This document shows, piece after piece, positions 55,862-64,000 of a stretch of 64,000 nt of DNA. Each line of letters starts with the position of its first letter. Positions within the stretch are counted from its first letter, which is position 1. Both the position numbers and the translations under genes were made by a program. Below the pieces are notes generated by a model. That model ran no database searches and was not told the DNA's origin. It saw only the letters and a program-made list of their open reading frames with translations. The DNA lies in assembly GCA_021234155.1 (NCBI GenBank), contig JAJEKV010000084.1:680001-744000 (forward strand). Direction: 5' to 3'. This stretch comes from Isoetes taiwanensis (lineage: Eukaryota; Streptophyta; Lycopodiopsida; Isoetales; Isoetaceae).

Positions 55862-57710
55862 GTGAAGTGGAAATTGATGCCCAAAAGCTGCGTTAACGAA
55901 GAAATTTAGGCATTTGGCGTTGGAGAATCCAACTGCAAGGGCGTTGGAGTGTGTCTCGTGGTCCTGAGTGCTATTGGTGTGAGGCAAGTGTCCATTAAGC
56001 AAAGCTTGATGTTAACTTATTCTCTGTTTAGGATTAAAACAAAGAAATAGATTCTGTGATGTAAACGTGTGGAAAAATAACAGACTGAAACAAAGACATT
56101 AGCATGTATAACTATTCCGTCAGTTCCCCGGAACAAAAGGAATCAGTGTTAATTCTTCTGAGGATCCAGCTCTGAATCTTAAGATCCAACTTGTTATTCT
56201 GCTAGAAATCAATAACAAGGAACAAATTAGTGAGTCCGGCAACCCCAACCGGTTTGGAGAAAAATTCCACCTATTCTTGGGACTCTTCATGATTTGCTGA
56301 GGGAAAGTGAAATCTAAATCACGATTTGAGGAGGAGCCGATAAGGCCAGGCCATAGCCAAGTAGACCTATTCTTTGCCATAATCCTGTTTTTTTCCTCTG
56401 GCCATATCCATCTGCCCTGTCGAATACTGCACCCGAGCCTGCAAAAAACCCAGGAGGGATTCAATTCTGCATGCCCTAACGACGTTGCCATAGCCCTGAT
56501 CTGCCTTCGTTGCACCATACCTACCCGGCCGTCGCACGCAGAGAAGGAGGAAAGAAGAAAAAATAAAATAAAATAAAAAGAAGTAAAAATGTTAAAAATG
56601 GATAGATTCATATTAGTGCAAAAAGTATTAAAATTGGATAAGCCATTGATTGGGAATTAATTGTTCATAAGTTCGAATTCATGTACTGCCGTAAATATAT
56701 TGATTATTTTTTGTTGTGCTTCAAGTGAAAACCTAATCGTAATGCACACCTAGGCAGAATTACTGCCTTTTTCTGCATATTTTACCCCGCGCAATTCTCT
56801 CTCCGCCTGTGTATAGCGGCGCCGCCAATATTTTGTGGCTATGGCGAACTATGGAGGAGCAACTGACCTTCAAATCTTCTGGCGACCTTCCTTCAAATCT
56901 CTTCGTCTGAAGCGCTGCTGCCGGATGTTTGAAGGAGAGCAGCGTGAATAGTCAGAGATCTAGCCGGAATAGCTTCTTCATGAATAGCCTCTCCATGAAT
57001 AGCCAGAGATCTAGTCGGAATAGCGACAGATCTAGCCGAAATAGCTTGAAGCGGAGCAAATTCATTGAGGAAAGCCAGAGAGCCAGAATAGCCGGAGATC
57101 TCTTTGTTTCGGAGATCTCTTCATTTAGTAAGTTTTGTTTCTTTTCTGTGAGTTTTGTTTCTTTTCTGTGACGTTTCATGCCCTTATGTTCCTGCATTTT
57201 TCTCTGTTGTGCATGCATCGAAAGCTCCGATGGGGATGAAAGAAGCATTTCGGCCATGATAGAAGCATAGATCTAGAGCAGAGATGTCATTCCGGCCTCC
57301 AAATCAAAGCTCTGACAGCCCAGTTTCCTCAGGCATAGCCATTGAAGGGAAAATTTGTGCCATAGCCGTTCCAGTTTCTCTGTTCAGCATATTTTTCCTG
57401 TTCGTAATCTGCCAGGTGTGCATTACGTAAGGGAATCTACTGTCCTCAGGTATCCCCCTCAGAATATTCCTCGGCGGAGCCACCAGCCTCGGCGGAGCAC
57501 TCGCGGCTCCGCCGCTCGTGCGCCGCCTCGGAAATTCCTCGGCGTAGATTCCCTATTACATTATTAAATTTTGCTAATAAGGTGAATATTACTAAATATT
57601 TCGATTTCAATACCTTAAGGCTTATATGAATATTAATGCTATGGTGTCGGTTGCAATCTAACTCGTCGTCTTCCAAGTATCAGTTCATCAAACCTCGTTC
57701 TTTGAACCTT
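55862..57710. repeat. Tandem segmental duplication, copy 2
   Basis: Aligns with copy 1 through 55862-56737, then resumes at about 57584-57710 (GAATATTACTAAATATTTCG, GCTATGGTGTCGGTTGCAA). Between these lies an insertion (56738-57555) that copy 1 lacks. It also contains a B-box-like GTTCGAATTC near 56668 (55529 in copy 1), possibly an old SINE. Confidence 0.9.
56738..57555. mobile_element. ~0.8 kb insertion in copy 2 with nested inverted repeats
   Basis: CGTAATGCACACCTAGGC (56738) pairs with GCCAGGTGTGCATTACG (57411-57427). A second small element follows at once: AGGGAATCTAC (57430) pairs with GTAGATTCCCT (57544), enclosing GGCGGAGC-rich fold-back DNA. A plus frame 56929-57171 has a repeated RSSRNS/MNS pattern without recognised function. 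Confidence 0.7.
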
Positions 57711-57773
57711 GCCATTTGTGTGATAACTCATGCACTGCATTGCCTTGATCTGGGCTTGGGGTTTATTTAGCTC

Positions 57774-57925
57774 ACAAGATCAAGTAGCAAGAAGCAATGA
57801 ACAAGGAAGATCAAGTAGCAAGAAGATCAAGGAACAAGGAAGATCAAGTAGCAAGAAGATCAAGGAACAAGGAAGATGAAGGAGCAAGAAGCAAGGATCA
57901 AGATCAAGTAGCAAGGTGAAAAGTG
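57774..57925. repeat. GATCAAGTAGCAAG minisatellite, copy 2
   Basis: AGATCAAGTAGCAAGAAGAT, CAAGGAACAAGGA and close variants repeated, the same family as 53157-53450. It leads into the 22 bp repeat block and then the small gene at 58137. Confidence 0.9.
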
Positions 57926-57945
57926 AGAAGTGAAAGCAAGGTGAA

Positions 57946-58122
57946 AGAATTTATAGCGACGAATCCAATAATGTTGAAGTATAATACCAATAATGTTGAA
58001 GTATAATACCAATAATGCTGACGTATAATACCAATAATGCTGACATATAATACCAATAATGCTGAAGTATTATACCAATAATTCTGCAACGACTATAAAA
58101 GCAGCTCCATTCGGTGGTAGAA
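57946..58122 (+). repeat. 22 bp tandem repeat block upstream of small gene, with TATA
   Basis: GAATTTATAGCGACGAATCC is followed by about six units of AATAATG(T/C)TGA.(G/A)TATAATACC. TATAAAAG at 58094-58101 lies 36 bp before the ATG at 58137 and would give a very short leader. The block ends CCATTCGGTGGTAG, as at 1411-1420. Confidence 0.85.
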
Positions 58123-58136
58123 GTCATTCATCTACC

Positions 58137-58376
58137 ATGGCTTATAATATTTATGAAGATCGGTTTGAGACCATTATTTGCTCCATGAGCTACAATGATA
58201 TTGTTCAGTGCATATATAAAGGTGTTAAGCTGGATCCTTACTTAGAATCCAAAGCTAGTGGTCGTGAGTGTCATTGCCCCGGCCTTACTCGTGTTGTGAT
58301 CCATCTTCTTTGGCTTCCTGAGCGCCATGCCTACGAGCTGAATGGGATCACGTTAGCAGGGATTGAAGATGAGTGA
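58137..58376 (+). CDS. Small uncharacterised 79-residue protein, intact family member
   Basis: The start is chosen at ATG 58137 because it sits in ACCATGGCT, a strong plant initiation context, and because homology to the copy at 3265 begins here; the earlier in-frame ATG at 58059 lies in the 22 bp repeat. The protein is acidic at both ends, with conserved YND, G..LDP.LE, GR, RVVIHL, PER, YE.N and IT. An ECHCPG pair of cysteines is not shared with the other copy. There is no signal peptide or membrane segment. In the conserved blocks compared between copies, differences are third-position changes. No domain is recognised. It is single-exon as read, with TATA 36 bp upstream and a retroposon about 100 bp downstream. 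Confidence 0.6.
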   Translation: MAYNIYEDRFETIICSMSYNDIVQCIYKGVKLDPYLESKASGRECHCPGLTRVVIHLLWLPERHAYELNGITLAGIEDE

Positions 58377-58493
58377 ATCATCGACTCTATAATGCCATCA
58401 ATAATATGTGCATCTAAATTATATGTTTGCCATTAATAATGCGTGCATCAGATATAAAAGATGTAAGGATGTAGTATAAGCATAATGAAAGCT

Positions 58494-59716
58494 GGGGAAA
58501 TAATGTACATATGAAAATGACGATTAGGGGTTCGAAAGTGGCTTAGGGGCAGCCCTTTGTGGCGGCCCCCCATTTTCGCGAGATCACCGGAGTTCGAGGT
58601 GGAAGGGGCTGGCGGCCGGGCTCGTTGCTAGTCCCCTCTTGATTTGTTTTCCAGTCTCAGTTTGTGGGCTTGAGCTCTGGTGGCCGGGCTTTTTGATCTT
58701 GTACATGTCTCCTGTTGGCACAAGTTCTTTGAGACTAGAAATCATCTGAAGCCCGCTTGTTTCTGGAAGTTCCTGAGGCCTAGCTGTGGGTCGTCCTAGA
58801 GGTAAGCTCGTCTGGTTTTCTCAACCTTTCTGCAAAGGGTTAGGGCTGAAGGGTAGGTGGAAGCAACGATGTCGGGGCTGTTGTTGCACTCACCGCATCA
58901 TAGGAAGGCGCACTCACTTTGCAGCTACTTGGCTCAGAGTTTTCAAGCTCCTCATCTGTTCTTTGTAGCTATGGTTTCTGAGTTAATAGGCAGGACTGCC
59001 TTTGGGTAGAAAACTAAGTCTTTTCCCCTTCCCAGCTGGGGGGAGATTAGGATTTAAGGGCAGATATTTATGATGGACAGCTTGGATCAAGGGGAACTAA
59101 ATGATGGAAGCATTGGGCGGGGAGACCGTGCTTTGTTAACGATTGCTCAACTCATTAAGCCATGCTTCTTGTGTTTACGAGGGAACTGAACCTCGGATTT
59201 ACGTGTGAGCCAACATATTGAGGTTGAAGTATATCTTTGGTAGGTGAAAAGGCATTTGAGAGCGAGTGGACACCCCTTCAGGGCAGGCTTGTCGATATCC
59301 CTGTATTTGCTAGAAGAAAGGGCATCCATCCCCTTAGTACAAAAATGGAATAGAGGTATAGCCACTTGTAGTACAGCAGAGCAGGATAATATTCTAGGCC
59401 TAGTTAACGCGCAGAATGATATTTGCTATCAGATGCTCTTCAACTGCTTGCATCTTGGGATGGTGAGCTTCAGATGGCTACGACTTCAGATCGTAAAGTG
59501 ATCTCTGCCTTTTTTTCAGCTGAAAAGAATGATACTTGTTCTTGGACTTCTAATCTTGGACTGACAAGCTTCATTGAGATATCTGGTAGACCATTGGATG
59601 AGAATGTTTTATCTGGCCTATTGTGGAGCCCATTCCAATAAGGTCATGTACCCTGTTTTTGCTATCAATAGAAAATTAAAAAAGCTTGCCTACAAAAAAA
59701 AAAAAAAAAAAAAAAA
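58494..59716 (+). mobile_element. Poly(A) retroposon with 16 bp target-site duplication
   Basis: AAGCATAATGAAAGCT occurs at 58478-58493 and again, after a run of about 24 A, at 59717-59732. The 1.2 kb between them ends GCTATCAATAGAAAATTAAA before the A-run, as LINE 3' ends do. Frames inside (for example 59423-59641, reading SGRPLDENVLSGLLWSPFQ) are not recognised, so it may be a non-coding or 5'-truncated LINE-mobilised copy. Confidence 0.9.
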
Positions 59717-59732
59717 AAGCATAATGAAAGCT

Positions 59733-60999
59733 AATTGATGTATCAACTGGGTATTAATTGTCCAAAATGCTTAAATATTATAGCAAAAGAAATTACATAC
59801 ATGATTATCAAGAACATGACTGAGATTGAGAGCTTTTAGCTAATGCTATGTCCCCCCACATGTCAACAATGTATTTTGGAATCTGAACAGTCTTCGGTCT
59901 TTTTCCATTTGCATCCCATGCATAATGTATGGCATCTAACTTCTCATACCTTGATGGATCTGATGGATTGGGTCGCCAACGTTTAGTTAAGCAACCTGTA
60001 TAGTCACGACCAACAGGCATCCACCATGATACATAAATGTGACCATAATTGGTAGACTCTGGATCTAGGATGGCATCTTCTTACGTAAAAGCCCAACCAT
60101 GTTGGAGTTTCATCGATCTCAGTCGGACTTAACGAACATACCTTTAAGTAACATGTGCATGAGGATCGAACTCATCCATAGGTAACACCGGGCGCCCATC
60201 TGGCGGCCCACAATACGTGAGGCAAAGGTCTTACAAGCACAGCGGCTTCATCGACCTCTGGAGTAAATGCAGCTTGTAGAGGTTCTTTCCTTGTACGCAA
60301 CCAAAAAGTTATCATTTTGAGGTCGCCCGGAGATACATCTTCCAAACACAAAAGAATCTCGTTCGGTAAATCCATAATTGCTTTGTCTTTGTCGTGCAAA
60401 CACACTACCTTCTTGATTTTTGCGAAGGAATTCCATAATGCTATGTACTTGCGATCTTTGTCTGCGCGGGCCGGGGAGATCTTTCAATATCTTCCTTGGA
60501 GGGATATTTTAGGCACCCCCCGTTGATAACGTTGGCTCACCATTTTCATCCTCCTTCCACATTCTTATTCCTTTTCCGAATCCACTCTATGGGTTGGCCG
60601 CATCTTATATTGCATAATGGGCCATTTCCCATCTATTTTAAATCGAATAGCAATGGGTGGTATGGCACATTAGACGTTGGCCCTTATCGGGGATATATCC
60701 CTTGACAAAGCCTTTCCAATCTGGAACTTCATCCACAAAATATGGAGCGAGGGAGACTTTGCATTGCACTTGCTAAACAAGTAAAAACTAACTTCGAGGC
60801 AAAGTTAGAGCATCCGATGAACTCATTAACGTCGAAAAGTTCCCAAACAATGCATCAATATCGTCATGAGTGTGCCCAACCATCATGAAGCCAACCTGAA
60901 TCTCATCGAATACCTTAAGCCATGTCAAATAAGAGAGGTAGGAGAACACATATCTATTTTTATTTGACCCGATGCATTATCCAACTGTAAGTAGAGATT
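59733..60999 (-). pseudogene. Degraded downstream part of transposase-like gene
   Basis: Minus-strand pieces include CGPPDGRPVLPMDEFDPHAH ending at a stop near 60143, NEILLCLEDVSPGDLKMITFW (60172-60405), and DAIHYAWDANGKRPKTVQIP (59808-60020). They lie downstream of the 386-residue ORF in the same orientation and are probably its later exons or broken C-terminus, but no continuous frame joins them. Confidence 0.45.
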
Positions 61000-62160
61000 T
61001 CAAGGAAGAGGATTGAAGCCTTCTAAGTAGGCACTAGAAGATGAAGGCATCTTCTCTTGTGTCTGCGCTAGCTTATGCTGCAGTGGTCGAGTATCTTTTA
61101 GGGCTTGCATCAATTTGCAATCTGTAGTTCTGCTTCCACACAGATCACCACACTTGTCTTCTTTCGGCAACTCAAGATAGTGTAGGATCCTAGAAAGTGA
61201 TCCAACATGAAAGTTTGAGTCATCCTTCCAAAGATCAAGAGAGAAATGGCCATAAGCCCGTCCACCATGACCATGTGTCAATGCTCCTGTCAAGCTGCTC
61301 TTCAAGCGATCTCCTCTCCAAACAAACTTCGCGAGATGATGACTTCTTGGTGTGAGTGTTTTGACCTGATCCATCTTATCATGTATTATGCAAAGGTGAC
61401 TTTCTGGCGAACGATGTGATAATGCACGCCAATGCCAATATTGACTCCTCTGAGGACGTTGTTCCAACATATGTGCCCGCCGTTGAATTGAAAGGTTGCG
61501 CCTCTCCCTTGTATCTTTTGTTCTTTCCAATTTCTGCTTGATGACTACACATATGTTACACTTGGAGAATGCTGTATTTTTGGCTATGCTGACGTCTGGA
61601 AACTCTTTCTTCCAAATATTGTAAAAAGAGGGCAAGGTTACACTCTTTCCTGTCAATTCTTCCACCACGGCACCCATTTCCTTATGTATGCTCTTCTTAT
61701 TAAGGATGGAAGGAAGTTTGCGAACATTCTCCCTTATATCATCCTTTCCTTTGTTGCTTCTATGTGGAATGCTCTCCGCATTCTCACTAATGGAGGTATC
61801 AAGCACACTTTCTGTAGCTAGTGTCACAGATCTAGGCTTCTTAGAGCCTGTATTACCATGCTCCGCCCATTTTCCACCTAACTCTAACCTCTTCCTCCAA
61901 CTATAAAACGTAGATTGAGCAACTCCTAAAGCCACGCGCCATGCGAATTGACAGCACTCCACTCCAGAGACCACTACTTTCGCCTCCGACTGCCCTGTAT
62001 AAGTTACACTCAACACATCAAAAACAAGCGTAATCCTGGCACTGCTTGATTGAGAATAAAATTCTTTTCTTAAGGCACATGCTCTCGGCTCAGTTTTTTG
62101 ACACATTCGTCCTTGCAGCATGTTGATTTTAGAGCACTCTTGATTGACTTGGAAGCGCAC
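61000..62160 (-). CDS. Transposase-like protein with HTH and HDKMD motif
   Basis: A 386-residue frame. Residues about 75-110 (VALGVAQSTFYSWRKRLE...GNTGSKKP) resemble a helix-turn-helix followed by a basic linker. Further on are LPSFYNIWKKEFPDV, a Cys pair in FSKCNICVV, LCIIHDKMDQVKT (near 61375), and GHGGRAYGHFSLDLW with GSLSRILHYLE. In repetitive proteins of similar layout that I recall from non-seed plants and animals (DUF7869-like), the Asp in HDKMD/DGMD begins an RNase H-like core; assignment is from memory and tentative. Just upstream, CCKDECVKKLSREH in another frame overlaps the N-terminal part, so a frameshift near 62085 probably splits the original gene. Not seen: terminal repeats. 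Confidence 0.55.
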   Translation of the reverse strand: MRFQVNQECSKINMLQGRMCQKTEPRACALRKEFYSQSSSARITLVFDVLSVTYTGQSEAKVVVSGVECCQFAWRVALGVAQSTFYSWRKRLELGGKWAEHGNTGSKKPRSVTLATESVLDTSISENAESIPHRSNKGKDDIRENVRKLPSILNKKSIHKEMGAVVEELTGKSVTLPSFYNIWKKEFPDVSIAKNTAFSKCNICVVIKQKLERTKDTRERRNLSIQRRAHMLEQRPQRSQYWHWRALSHRSPESHLCIIHDKMDQVKTLTPRSHHLAKFVWRGDRLKSSLTGALTHGHGGRAYGHFSLDLWKDDSNFHVGSLSRILHYLELPKEDKCGDLCGSRTTDCKLMQALKDTRPLQHKLAQTQEKMPSSSSAYLEGFNPLP

Positions 62161-62806
62161 ATCCTCTCCTCCTTGCTATCCCCCTTTGGTTCCCTCCTGA
62201 CCCTCTTCACATATGTATATTTCCTTTTCCTCTTGAATTGCTTCTCAACATCAGCTTCCAAGCACTCAACTTCTAAGTCATCCCTGTTCGAGGCGGCTTC
62301 GAGCTTGTAAATGTTGTGAAACTGTCCTACCATCATGAAGCAAAACATCATGGGTCTCCCAAGTTACTAGACTATTAGCTAGAGGCCTCTCAGCACAAGC
62401 ATGACATGACCTGATATTTTGGTTTCCCGTTGGATCTATTATGTTACTCACTGAAAGCCCGACCTTTGATACACCCAAGAACTCATCGTCTATAGCATCC
62501 TGAGGATCACTAAAGACTATATTCGCCTCCGAATATTTAGATCCAATGCAGGAGTGAAGAATGTAGCATGGCAAACCTAGTAGATCTGTTCTGGAGTAGT
62601 AGACTGTCTCATCTTGAGGGCTTAAACAACACGAGACCAAGGCGGGCAGCTAGATTCTCATGACCTCCAATCTCCTCTACTATCTCGTCTTCTTCATTTG
62701 TTCTTTGTGTTGCTTGGTTCACCACGGTGAAGCGATGAAACCCGATGTCCGTGAGGCTCTTGGCAGATGGTGGACTACTAGATGAATCCTCTTCCGAAGA
62801 GGGCAA
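62070..62806 (-). pseudogene. Upstream frames of the transposase-like gene
   Basis: Three overlapping minus frames: 62609-62806 (acidic, SSEEDSSSSPPSAKS), 62278-62640 (IVFSDPQDAIDDEFLG, CHACAE), and 62070-62351 (basic, KRKRKYTYVKRVRREPKGD then STCCKDECVKKL). The Cys-rich end followed by ALRKEFYSQ in the next frame looks like one domain cut by a frameshift. Probably the N-terminal part of the gene at 61000-62160. Confidence 0.45.
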
Positions 62807-63154
62807 ATTGAGGATCTCAAGGCGTTATCTTCACTTGAGGGGCACTCAACATGTTTTACATCCCTCTTAGGCCCCTTTGAATGAATGTGCCTCTTGCTTC
62901 ACCAATGTTATCACGCCCCTCGCAGGGGGCCTAAAACTCCGTCGATGGGATCACGGACTCCGTGACCTCAATTGCTACATTTAAAGGATCTACTTCCTTC
63001 CCATGAAGAGTGGTTCTATTCAAAATATAGCCCCGGGCAACAATTGTCCTTCCGACGAATAGGTTGTACAGGGGAAAATTGAACCTGTTTCAATCAAGCA
63101 AGGCGACACTTTTTAGAACATATAAATTAGACGAAAAATGAGCAATAAACAAGC

Positions 63155-63510
63155 AAAAATGGCGTCATTTAGTACAAAAGAATAAATTTTGGTCTAAATT
63201 TGGAGCTAAATGGCGCCATGGCGCCATTTGGTTGAAACGGTGAACACTTGGAACAAATGGCGCCATCGCGCCATTTGTTCCAAATTCACACCTATGGCAC
63301 ATTCATAGGTGTGAATTTAGAACAAATGGCGCCATTTGATCCATGTGCACCATTTCGACCAAATGGCGCCATGGCTCCATTTGGCTCCAAATTTACACCA
63401 TTTCGACCGTGCACCATTTTCAACCGAATGGCGCTATGGCGCCATTTAGACCCACACACCATTTTAGTGGTGTATTTGGAACAGAATGGCGCCCTGGCGC
63501 CATTTGATCC
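63155..63510. repeat. Palindromic AAATGGCGCCATTT array
   Basis: At least eight GGCGCC sites occur in about 300 bp, nearly all as ATGGCGCCAT or ATGGCGCC(C/T)TGGCGCCATTT. Two are long palindromes: 63208-63229 is perfect (22 bp), and 63248-63283 has 16 bp arms around CATC. Between them, AAATTCACACCTATG and its reverse complement form a 15 bp stem (63282-63318). Linking words (CACCATTT, TTTCGACC) recur, suggesting a diverged tandem unit. Confidence 0.9.
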
Positions 63511-64000
63511 AAGTGGGTGCCATGGGGCGATTTGGCTTAGCTCCATCACAAAATCTACACGAGGTGCCTATGTTATGCATTCTTGCTCCCATTGCTGTAT
63601 ATGTGTCAATAAGAGCAGGCATGCATAACATGGGTTAGTGTCCTAGCAGTATGAATGTCAGCATTTGAACACGCTATACACATGGCAGCAATAGAACATA
63701 ATTCCTACCAGAAATAGTGGACTTACTTGATATAAGATAGATCCATAGTGGTATGTCTTGGAGCGATAGATGGAGCAGGGGAAAAACAAGCTGATCCCAA
63801 TGAGATGAATTATGAAGAAGCGGCGCCAAGAATGACACAGGATTTCTGTGGCGCCAAGGCAAAGCGCTGACAACGCATCGCCTTGCAAAGTTTCTGCCTA
63901 AGCGCTGAGAAAAAGCGCGCTTATATCGGCGGCGGTATTTGAAAAGCGGCCGGTTTCAAAAGCACTGAATGCGTGCCGCAAAACGTCGCGTCGTGCCATG
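63511..64000. other. Window end, no gene
   Basis: Two more GGCGCC sites lie near 63822 and 63852. AAGCGCTGA and AAAGCG words recur near 63865-63970. No coding region recognised before the window ends. Confidence 0.4.

Noticed and set aside
53964-56611. 131- and 163-codon minus frames conserved between the two duplication copies
   Set aside because: The copies are about 97-98% identical overall, so conservation is expected; several differences change amino acids and no family is recognised.

Overview
The window looks like repeat-dense nuclear DNA of a land plant. It has interrupted coding pieces with GT/AG junctions, AT-rich intergenic DNA, microsatellites, and members of most plant transposon classes. 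Plant-type gene pieces include an IQD exon pair with the family's fixed phase-0 intron, a SYP5-like Qc-SNARE, a rhomboid-like pseudogene and a paladin-like phosphatase. The Ty1-copia element is primed by initiator tRNA-Met. The species cannot be named from sequence alone. The large share of old transposons and a HTH/HDKMD-type ORF would fit a large-genome non-seed plant, but that is only an impression.

Layout. 1-6.2 kb: degenerate tandem repeats, a (GA)n/purine tract, a small hAT-like TIR element, a first copy of a small gene family, and a decayed LTR retrotransposon ending in a polypurine tract. 6.2-10.15 kb: a GC-rich Mutator-like element with a SWIM-finger ORF on + facing a spliced Ulp1/C48 protease gene on -. 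10.2-11 kb: a second inverted-repeat element. 12.5-20.2 kb: a near-identical duplication whose first copy carries an extra ~2.8 kb holding a 353 bp MITE and a rhomboid pseudogene. 20-31 kb: mostly non-coding, with a second hAT-like TIR element, a (TATAAA)n tract abutting a MITE, and GC hairpins. 31.6-33.1 kb: six exons of a paladin-like gene that stops short. 34.0-34.7 kb: an IQD pseudogene. 35.0-38.4 kb: a copia element with matching LTRs, a 5 bp target duplication, an internal deletion and two nested LINE insertions. 41.9-42.3 kb: the end of a Helitron helicase. 46.5-46.8 kb: two SNARE exons. 50.8-51.1 kb: a double fold-back. 52.6-53.1 kb: an unidentified intact ORF. 53.4-57.7 kb: a diverged tandem duplication carrying different inserted elements in each copy. 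58.1-58.4 kb: the intact member of the small gene family. 58.5-59.7 kb: a poly(A) retroposon with a 16 bp target duplication. 59.8-62.8 kb: a transposase-like ORF cluster. 63.2-63.5 kb: a palindromic GGCGCC array.

No operon logic applies. The strongest host-gene candidates are the paladin-like exons and the two intact unfamiliar ORFs (52590-53147 and 58137-58376). The most novel signal is the small gene family. Its two members are about half identical in protein, and the codon differences at the shared residues I checked are silent. They share a 22 bp repeat upstream.
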